NCBI GenBank assembly: GCA_949290055.1
Contig: CASEQJ010000008.1
Span: 29,078 to 93,077, forward strand
Reading direction: 5' to 3'
Origin: an uncultured Olsenella sp.
Lineage (GTDB): Bacteria > Actinomycetota > Coriobacteriia > Coriobacteriales > Atopobiaceae
DNA: 64,000 bases
The notes below the pieces were generated by a model that saw only the letters and a list, made by a program, of their open reading frames with translations, was not told the DNA's origin and ran no database searches. This document shows positions 10,401-15,663 of the stretch, piece by piece. How positions within the stretch are numbered: position 1 is the first letter of the stretch; each line of letters starts with the position of its first letter. A program made the translations under genes and the position numbers.

Positions 10401-10917
10401 AGAGTCGCGTCAGCCCTCCCTGCAGGGCGGGCTCGGCAGCCTCGATGGCCTTAGCGATGACGGGACGCATGGCCTTCCACTCGGCAAGAGGCTTCTCGAT
10501 GATCTCCCCGTGGAGCCACTTCTTATAGCCCGCGAACACAAGGTCCTCAAAAGCATCGTCATACTCGTCGATACCAGCAAGATCAAGAGCACGCTTGTAG
10601 CATTCCTGGGCGTCATACGTCCCAGAGTGCGTTTGAACTGTCGCGCCCGCACCCGACTTAGCCGCGAGGTACAGGTTGGACTTCGTGCCGCCCCTTTTTC
10701 CGCCGGCGAGGGTACGGTACTTGCCTGGGCTCACTCGAACGAGCTTGATGCTCTTGGCAAGCGCGTTGCCGCTCTGGTCTAGCAGCTGGCCATAGAGCTC
10801 GGCAATCTCCTTGGCATACCTCTCCTGCTCTTCAATGATTGCGTCGATCGTCTTCAGCGCCGCCTGAGCGGCTCTGATAATCTGCTGTGCCTCAAAGCTT
10901 GAGAATGAGCTGGACAT
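7495..10917 (-). CDS. Large helix-hairpin-helix protein of unknown function inside BREX
   Basis: A 1140-residue protein I cannot assign to a family. The start ATG 10917 follows a near-perfect AAGGAGGT at 5-base spacing. The N-terminal 50 residues look coiled-coil. Residues 322-360 (LQDAGVTTLADL then LPGVGPKTLDAI) form a classic helix-hairpin-helix, a non-specific DNA-binding motif. Around 510-545 there is a low-complexity linker rich in Ala, Pro and Lys. This is followed by a beta-rich region (AIPDGWTSEKDTGGRAFVLV) reminiscent of PsbP/Mog1-like folds, and a helical, acidic C-terminus. No ATPase or nuclease motif was seen. It lies between the two pglX halves and is co-directional with BREX, ending 33 bases before the pglX C-terminal gene. 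Confidence 0.75.
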   Translation of the reverse strand: MSSSFSSFEAQQIIRAAQAALKTIDAIIEEQERYAKEIAELYGQLLDQSGNALAKSIKLVRVSPGKYRTLAGGKRGGTKSNLYLAAKSGAGATVQTHSGTYDAQECYKRALDLAGIDEYDDAFEDLVFAGYKKWLHGEIIEKPLAEWKAMRPVIAKAIEAAEPALQGGLTRLFMNSATKQAAFDALDKLQKMDVARIATHMDYWPTFSADRFSSKEALVYCFRHDEEDRGNILGCLQKEIDGFKMESADARPFSSEEAQQLLDRFQGIADVPASIAAAQGDVKNGIPSAIDEMRESDVLAQLALIPIDELGKQKTGAQVKRLQDAGVTTLADLYERLSSPEKGDLPGVGPKTLDAIEAYLNPIVGGIRKRWRLKLAADDKTDAAMLLLRTVQAYLELGSLHDRAQKALAGLKLLNDTQLEALRYAADPVDWLLADDGQVRAAGYAMEAANKQLEGEDGAWLVSMLGGSKVQRLASNLASISEARKAFRAHPDAFMDVIREIEPEVLASAEPVVADATPAEAPAPARQPKRKTTAKKPQHPMPAKTDADLLEQTKAFYKKFEGSTMMFLLAEDAPVFDAASKYSVSADAPRAEGAIFSCAIPDGWTSEKDTGGRAFVLVPGDHAGEGLESDIAILYGKTPVGEDYASNVQQYGMAPVLWAFCYAGRSYSANFTTEMHEVTARNCRCAVVQVPTADESCFEFYVYPYSLIGQDYLRITFYEPGDITFEQARTFVDSLARTVEIDGPITPAFLERFEERAAEASSLKEVDEVISPVLVALTTLCQQALDAALRFYASGVGEEAVAYEGLARACICGFNQYCDACAPLVGRIVTLLDTWIGIHPLDAGELGYCRNMLGSLSASAAVRPDAFADIKRTNPEFYGEIVPLCTPTPKQQVLLDRIDGLRASLGLPANESVADEQDGSTVPQGPDPVPAQGEGMDLVVFFLTFLSKSWFFFDEGDIAWDGMHHSVRAITWREPCLEQIEEHIEGVNVDFDGLDDVRSHFLRLVLSVEQDEGIRVPRGCIAPGVKKALPEGDLTGLTLVNLCESSQGLVFGGGYDRYEVCFDTRLSRGIPQFFSLVARTLWDLRECMVALKGRPFDIVFLATRSFDADEYLGEVDKPVTGAQECPMLMHVTDKPEIDLS

Positions 10918-11026
10918 TGGGACCTCCTTAAAGCTTTATTCCGCCGACCAGGACGATAAGCTCGCACGTCTTGAGGCGACGCGCCGCTGCTGCGTTCGAT
11001 TCCACCTATGCCGCCTCCCTGTATGT

Positions 11027-11066
11027 AGAACATGTGTTTGCCTCTATTGTGACGAACTTGTGTTCT
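11027..11066. promoter_or_regulatory. Two LexA (SOS)-like boxes in the divergent intergenic region
   Basis: AGAACATGTGTTTG at 11027-11040 and CGAACTTGTGTTCT at 11053-11066 both resemble the Gram-positive/actinobacterial LexA operator (CGAAC-N4-GTTCG type). The second has a perfect GAAC-N4-GTTC core; the first has one mismatch in the right half-site but fits the central RNRY spacer. They lie between the 1140-residue gene (minus) and the DUF3800 RNA unit (plus), upstream of both. SOS control of this insert, and possibly of pglX-C, pglZ and brxL behind it, is an inference. Confidence 0.45.
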
Positions 11067-11097
11067 GGTTCGCATACAATTGATTCAACGCTTCGGC

Positions 11098-11175
11098 TTG
11101 TGGTATAAGGTTGATAGCTTTCCACGCAAGGAGGGCTGTCTCTTAGCCGGGGGGTTTCCCTCGGCATTTTTATTA
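11098..11175 (+). ncRNA. DUF3800-associated small RNA unit, copy A
   Basis: A candidate small RNA gene just upstream of the DUF3800 gene. A TTGATT (11080-11085) and TATAAG (11104-11109) with an 18-base spacer form a plausible promoter. The unit then contains TTTCCACGCAAGGAG and ends in the hairpin GCCGGGGGGTTTCCCTCGGC (11146-11165) followed by ATTTTTATT, which reads as an intrinsic terminator. Two further copies lie downstream of the gene. Structured RNA motifs linked to DUF3800 genes are an established class (DUF3800-I to -XI motifs found by comparative genomics). Whether this copy belongs to one of those is not tested here. Confidence 0.6.
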
Positions 11176-11191
11176 TGGAAGGGGCAGCCTG

Positions 11192-11863
11192 ATGCGAGAG
11201 CTCTCTATCTTCATAGACGAGTCGGGAGATATCGGCGACTGCTCCACTTTTTATCTGGTTGCACTCGTATTCCACGACCAAAGCGAGGATCTTCGCGGAG
11301 GCGTCGAGAAATACGTGCGCAGCCTCTCGGATTCTGGACTCGACGCTGTACCATTTCACTTCGCGCCGGTCATGCGCGGGCATGATCAATACGAAGCAAT
11401 GACGCTCGATACTAGAAAAAGCTACTTCTCCCACTTCCGCATCTTCGCCGAGCGAGCCCCCTACCACTACCATGTCCTGTGCTACGAGAAGAGTCAGTTT
11501 CCTAGCGTGTACAAACTTGCCGAGCGAATCGAAAAGAATCTCGAGGAGTTCATTAACTCCAGGCTGGAGTTCTTCCAAAGCTTTGACCACGTGAAAATCT
11601 ACTACGACAACGGGCAGCAAATTGTTAAGCACGCCATCCATCAGGCGATTAGAAACTGTCTCTCTAAGCATGCGGCAATCTATCGAAATGCCAGGCCAAA
11701 CGACTATCATCTCTTTCAGATAGCTGACTATGTCTGCGGAATCGAGCTTGCCGCCCTGCGATATGAGCGGCGCAGCGACAATCCGACCGACCATCGGTTC
11801 TTTGGAGACAAGCGGAGCTTTACTAGAAACTACCTGCGAAGAATTCGCGAGAAAAACCTGTAG
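11192..11863 (+). CDS. DUF3800 domain protein
   Basis: A 223-residue protein opening with LSIFIDESGDIGD, the diagnostic N-terminus of DUF3800 proteins, which have a predicted RNase H-like fold. Acidic residues that could form the active site recur in KIYYDNGQQ in the middle and in HLFQIADYVCG near the C-terminus. The start ATG 11192 follows GAAGGGG. It is on the plus strand, opposite to the BREX genes, and sits directly behind a small RNA-like unit, with two more copies of that unit after it. Family function is not established; DUF3800 genes are often found near mobile or defence genes and next to structured RNAs. A nuclease acting with, or on, the adjacent RNA is a reasonable hypothesis. Confidence 0.85.
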   Translation: MRELSIFIDESGDIGDCSTFYLVALVFHDQSEDLRGGVEKYVRSLSDSGLDAVPFHFAPVMRGHDQYEAMTLDTRKSYFSHFRIFAERAPYHYHVLCYEKSQFPSVYKLAERIEKNLEEFINSRLEFFQSFDHVKIYYDNGQQIVKHAIHQAIRNCLSKHAAIYRNARPNDYHLFQIADYVCGIELAALRYERRSDNPTDHRFFGDKRSFTRNYLRRIREKNL

Positions 11864-11892
11864 GGAGCAGCGTCCGCCCATCCAACCTTGGT

Positions 11893-11966
11893 ATGTGATA
11901 TAAGGAATATGGTCTTCCACACAGAGAGGACTTCCGGAGACTGGAGGTTTTCCCTCGGCGTTTTCT
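11893..11966 (+). ncRNA. DUF3800-associated small RNA unit, copy B
   Basis: Second copy of the repeated unit. TATAAG lies at 11899-11904, followed by GTCTTCCACACAGAGAGGA and a weaker terminator-like hairpin (GAGG loop CCTC within 11943-11960) before GTTTTC. The first two thirds align well with copies A and C; the terminator stem is degenerate. The distance from this TATAAG to that of copy C is 90 bases, so B and C form a tandem pair. Confidence 0.5.
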
Positions 11967-11982
11967 GGTTCTGCATTTCTAT

Positions 11983-12057
11983 TTGCGATATAAGAAATGC
12001 AGGGTTTCCGTACAAGGAGATCCGTCAAGGGCCGGGGGATTCCCCCGGCATATTTTG
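11983..12057 (+). ncRNA. DUF3800-associated small RNA unit, copy C
   Basis: Third copy, with TATAAG at 11989-11994, then GGTTTCCGTACAAGGAG and a perfect 8-bp hairpin GCCGGGGGATTCCCCCGGC at 12031-12049 followed by ATATTTT. It precedes a DUF3800 gene fragment in the same way that copy A precedes the complete gene, so an RNA-plus-gene pair has been duplicated. The strong stem with a T-rich tail supports a terminated short transcript of roughly 50-60 nt. Confidence 0.6.
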
Positions 12058-12079
12058 TGCCAGGGAGCGATATCTCCCG

Positions 12080-12166
12080 AAGGAGCTCTCCATCTTTGTA
12101 GATGAGTCCGGCGACCTCGGAGGAAAATCCAAGCACTACCTGTTCACCCCGGTTAGCGCTACGTAG
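12080..12166 (+). pseudogene. Remnant of a second DUF3800 gene
   Basis: About 28 codons that read KELSIFVDESGDLGGKSKHY before a stop at 12164-12166. This matches the first residues of the complete DUF3800 protein upstream, but no start codon is present and the rest of the gene is missing. It is preceded by small-RNA copy C. It shows that the RNA-DUF3800 pair was once tandemly duplicated and that the second protein gene has decayed while its RNA unit stayed intact. Confidence 0.7.
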
Positions 12167-12258
12167 CAGCAATCCTTTTTGGCAACCAGCATCGCTAAGA
12201 GTGAAGCCGCTCATCAGGCAATCAGCAAAACAGCCCACAGACAATCCATAGTCCATAG

Positions 12259-13158
12259 TTACCGGACCCACGATTCACCCAACATTTCAGCAAGTATTTG
12301 ATAACCTTCTGGATAGCTATCTGCCGTAATTTGAAAAGGTTCTACACTGAGAGCGTGAAGAGCGCGCATTCTTCCCCTGTAAGCCGGCGAATCATTACTC
12401 GAAGAAGTATTTATATAATAGTATGTAATATTATTTGCGTAATCATCCATATTGTTGCATGGTGCAAATATTGCAGCCCTCTGTGCTAGCAGCCACCAAA
12501 AATCAATCTCCGAGTAGTCGAGCTCTAAGCCAACTATGGCAACGTCCGTAGTGAATAGCAGCTCAGGCCACGTACCCGTGCCATTCGCTCCTCCCCTGAT
12601 AATCTGAGTAAGGCCCTCCTTGTTCTCATCATTGGCGTCAGTGAAAAACGTATTTCGGATTTTTGTTATGAGCGAGATATAGTGTTCATGGCTCAGGCAC
12701 AATGTGTTCTTCCATTTTCCAAGTCCGTGCGCATGGTAGAACTTGATACCGCTACTCTCACTAATAGGGGTTAGGATGTTTTTATATCCACCAGGGTTTT
12801 TGACAAGCTGGTCACAATCATACATTGACTCAAAGATACTGTCATAGTTTGTCGTTATTACATTAGTCATGCCCAAATTTCGAAATGACTGATGAATCAT
12901 CCCTGCCGTTGCCTTGTCTATATCATCGACGATGCCTGACATGTTCTCTCGAAGCCGTTTATACGCATCGCTAGACCGGTTGCCAATCATGCCGCCTAGA
13001 TTCGCCGCGATTTGTTCAAAATCAATTGGATAAGGTATTTCATCTTCTTCAGTCGCTGTCGATCCAAGCTTCTTCATAAGCTCTGACCAGCTAACGCTAT
13101 TATCCAGAGTCCTATTGAGCCCATTTCCGAGAAGCAGCGTCTTTTCTTTCATCTTCAT
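12259..13158 (-). CDS. SIR2-like domain protein coupled to pglX
   Basis: About 299 residues with a SIR2-type nucleotide-binding fold: LLLGNGLNR at the N-terminus, NVITTNYD in the middle, FYHAHGLG (the HG element) and a late VGLELDYSEIDFWWLL segment typical of SIR2-like defence proteins. In several anti-phage systems such domains hydrolyse NAD+ on infection, causing abortive infection; this activity is inferred here. The ATG at 13158 shares its A with the TGA stop of the pglX N-terminal gene (TGATG), and a second ATG lies at 13152, so translation is coupled to pglX. The gene is much more AT-rich than the flanking DNA, a sign of separate acquisition. Confidence 0.82.
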   Translation of the reverse strand: MKMKEKTLLLGNGLNRTLDNSVSWSELMKKLGSTATEEDEIPYPIDFEQIAANLGGMIGNRSSDAYKRLRENMSGIVDDIDKATAGMIHQSFRNLGMTNVITTNYDSIFESMYDCDQLVKNPGGYKNILTPISESSGIKFYHAHGLGKWKNTLCLSHEHYISLITKIRNTFFTDANDENKEGLTQIIRGGANGTGTWPELLFTTDVAIVGLELDYSEIDFWWLLAQRAAIFAPCNNMDDYANNITYYYINTSSSNDSPAYRGRMRALHALSVEPFQITADSYPEGYQILAEMLGESWVR

Positions 13159-15647
13159 CACACCAATGAATGACGTCTGAAATCCCAGGAGATTTCCTGA
13201 GAGTTCCAATCGGACTTCGACAGCGAAACCTCCTCTTTAACTATGCTCTGTACTTCCTCTGATGACAGCTCACTCTCCGCTATCGGAAGATGCCCGAGCG
13301 GGCCCTCGTGATAGTCAAGGGTTGGAGAAAGTATTGTTTGTAAGTGATTGACTACTGAGCTGTTCATAAATCCCAATAGATAGTTTGATTGGACAGAGTC
13401 AGCTGGAAGGCAAGCCGCTCCTTTGGTCTCAAACATAAAACCCTTAGGAGATTCTCGCATCGAAAAACGTGAACTAGAAATTGTCCCCCAGGTCAAACCC
13501 CCGCGAAAAGGCCAGGAGAAGGGTCTTGTTGGACTGATATCAGAGCCAGGGCAGTTTCTAATCGCTTCGCCATCGTTTTCCCAGTCGATAACAAACCAGT
13601 TGTTTCCAAACCACCTCCTAAATCCTCCCCCCTTATTGCACGGAAACCACTTTCGCTTTGACGCGGCGGCATCTCCTATAGAAGTTGCAGTAATGCACAT
13701 ATGCTCGAAAGACGCTTCCCACCAGTAGCGCAAAAACGAGTCGTTGTCCCCGGTTCTCACACCGGAGTGAATTGGGCATTCATGTTTAAGTGGCGTTCCA
13801 CATAAAAATGCCTTATGAACCGCCTCGCTGGCCCAATAGGCGATGGGGGTGCCGGGGATGTCGTGGAAGGTGGAGGCGTCGGCGCGGTAGAACCCGTGCA
13901 AGTCGCTGGGAAACTCAAGAGGCCCAGCCGTCTCATCAATTACGTCACATTGATCAACTCGCGTATAGGCACCCACAATGCCTGTCTCCGAATTAAAGAA
14001 AACTGTGGCACTCGTATTGAATGCAATGCGCATAACCATGTGACCCATATATAGCAGGGAGATAATCCCCTTTCGGTCGATCACGCGATTTCGAAGCCGC
14101 TCGAAGCTTCCAAGGAACATCCACGAAGCCATAGTGACCATCGCCGAATAGCTCTGCCTATGTGCAAGTTTAAAACCGCGCTCAATAAAGCAAGTGCAAA
14201 GGTCGCTCTTGACGTCGGGGTAGTTCTTCTTGATCCAGCCGGACATAAAGGGGTTGAAGGAGCTGGAGCCCATGTAGGGAGGGTTGGCCACTACGACGTC
14301 GTAGCGGTTCGAAATCGCATTGAGGGCAGGCTCGATAGCCCTGAGGGATTCGGCGAGCTTGCTGTCCAGGAGGCTTTCACCGGCCTCCTGAGCAAGGACG
14401 TGAATCGAGTCGAGGTCCTTCTCGGTGAGCTTTACAAGACTGCCGATCTCACCGAGGTGCTCGAGCTGTTCGGAGACGGACTTGGGCAGGTCTGCACCCT
14501 CACAGTCGATGGACTGGAAGACATGGATTCTCGCCGTCACGTCGCGCTTGAGGAAACGGCGGTCGTGCTCTCGTGCGCGCATGGCGAGCACGAGGGAGGC
14601 GATTTGCGCCGCACGCTCGTCAATCTCGAAACCTGTGAGGTTCTTCTTGAGAATGAGCTCGGGGATCTCGGAGGGGCGGTAGCCGCGCTCCTCGTACATG
14701 GCATAGAGCAGCTCGAAGGCATACGAGAGAATGTGGCCCGATCCGCAGGCGGGGTCGCAGAAGGTGATGTCCTCGGGGCCGCTGATGCGAATGAAATCCT
14801 CGTGCTCGTCATCCGGGGCGATGAAGTACTTCATCTGGTCCTTGAGATGCGAGTCCGGATTGTTGAGCATCCAGAGGCGACCGAGGGAGTTATCCACGAG
14901 ATACTGGACAATCCACTTGGGCGTGAAGAGCTGCGTCGCAGGGGCAAGGTCGTCGACTGACGCCTTGCGCTTTGACTTGAAGAAGTCGTCCTTGCGCTCG
15001 GAGTTGTAGAACTGGTACATCCAGCCGAGAACCTCGACGTCCTGCCAGGTCTCCTCGGGGATGTCCGCCACGAGGTGGTAGAGCACGTCATTCTCGCCCG
15101 TGCGAAGGAGGCCGTCCGGAAGCATGAGCTCGTCGGCGGCACCGAGGTGGGAAAAGACCTCGGGAAGGGCGTCGGCGAGCTCGTTGCACTGGGCGAGGAG
15201 GATGAGGCGGAAGAGGCCCTCGTCGTCAGCGGCATCCATGAGGTCGAAGATGCGTGCCTTGTCGAGGCCGGGAAGCTCAATCTCGGAGGCCACGCGGAGG
15301 CAGTCAGGGCGGAAGCTTCCGTCCGCCGCGCAGGAGAGCATGCGGACGCGGCTGGGCAGATAGTCGTGAAGCTCCATGTAGCGAATGGCCGCAAAGCGGT
15401 TGAACCAGGTGTAGGCCATCTCCTCAAGGAAGTGGGTGTAGCCGCACTCCTCGATGCGAGCGTAGAGCGTCGCACGCTGGCTTTTCTCGGCAGCGGTGAG
15501 GACGGTGCCGCTCACCACATCGGAGTCGGCGGGATTTTCGGTGCGAGCATCGTCGGTGAGGCCGTACCTGCGACAGCGCAGGTCCACGGCCTCCATGAGG
15601 CGATTGCGAGCCCAGGGACAGAACTTCTCGAGCGTCTTGGTGTCCAC
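13158..15647 (-). CDS. pglX: N-terminal portion of BREX methyltransferase PglX
   Basis: BREX adenine-specific DNA methyltransferase, which marks host DNA in type 1 systems. Residues 297-304 read CDPACGSG (AdoMet-binding motif I) and 455-458 read NPPY (catalytic motif IV), with a variable, AT-rich target-recognition region after that. Type 1 PglX usually has about 1200 residues; this one stops at 829, exactly after the conserved SWDFRRHSLV segment, and its missing C-terminal part is at 6487-7461. The start is a GTG at 15647 behind GGAGAGG, 16 bases after brxC. GC content falls in the last third of the gene, suggesting that the target-recognition region was exchanged. Confidence 0.92.
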   Translation of the reverse strand: MDTKTLEKFCPWARNRLMEAVDLRCRRYGLTDDARTENPADSDVVSGTVLTAAEKSQRATLYARIEECGYTHFLEEMAYTWFNRFAAIRYMELHDYLPSRVRMLSCAADGSFRPDCLRVASEIELPGLDKARIFDLMDAADDEGLFRLILLAQCNELADALPEVFSHLGAADELMLPDGLLRTGENDVLYHLVADIPEETWQDVEVLGWMYQFYNSERKDDFFKSKRKASVDDLAPATQLFTPKWIVQYLVDNSLGRLWMLNNPDSHLKDQMKYFIAPDDEHEDFIRISGPEDITFCDPACGSGHILSYAFELLYAMYEERGYRPSEIPELILKKNLTGFEIDERAAQIASLVLAMRAREHDRRFLKRDVTARIHVFQSIDCEGADLPKSVSEQLEHLGEIGSLVKLTEKDLDSIHVLAQEAGESLLDSKLAESLRAIEPALNAISNRYDVVVANPPYMGSSSFNPFMSGWIKKNYPDVKSDLCTCFIERGFKLAHRQSYSAMVTMASWMFLGSFERLRNRVIDRKGIISLLYMGHMVMRIAFNTSATVFFNSETGIVGAYTRVDQCDVIDETAGPLEFPSDLHGFYRADASTFHDIPGTPIAYWASEAVHKAFLCGTPLKHECPIHSGVRTGDNDSFLRYWWEASFEHMCITATSIGDAAASKRKWFPCNKGGGFRRWFGNNWFVIDWENDGEAIRNCPGSDISPTRPFSWPFRGGLTWGTISSSRFSMRESPKGFMFETKGAACLPADSVQSNYLLGFMNSSVVNHLQTILSPTLDYHEGPLGHLPIAESELSSEEVQSIVKEEVSLSKSDWNSQEISWDFRRHSLV

Positions 15648-15663
15648 GGTCCTCTCCCCTTCC

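Noticed and set aside
10854..11075. A 73-codon gene in front of the 1140-residue gene
   Set aside because: It overlaps the start of a gene with a perfect Shine-Dalgarno, is Arg/Ser/Gln-rich and has no homology pattern.
11098..12057. The repeated units around DUF3800 as a CRISPR array
   Set aside because: Only three units, about 75 bases each, with internal divergence, promoters and terminators, and a gene between them; no short constant repeat with unique spacers and no cas gene.
11006..12271. A 421-codon open frame on the minus strand opposite DUF3800
   Set aside because: It is antisense to a gene with a clear family match and spans the RNA repeats; no family pattern, no Shine-Dalgarno.
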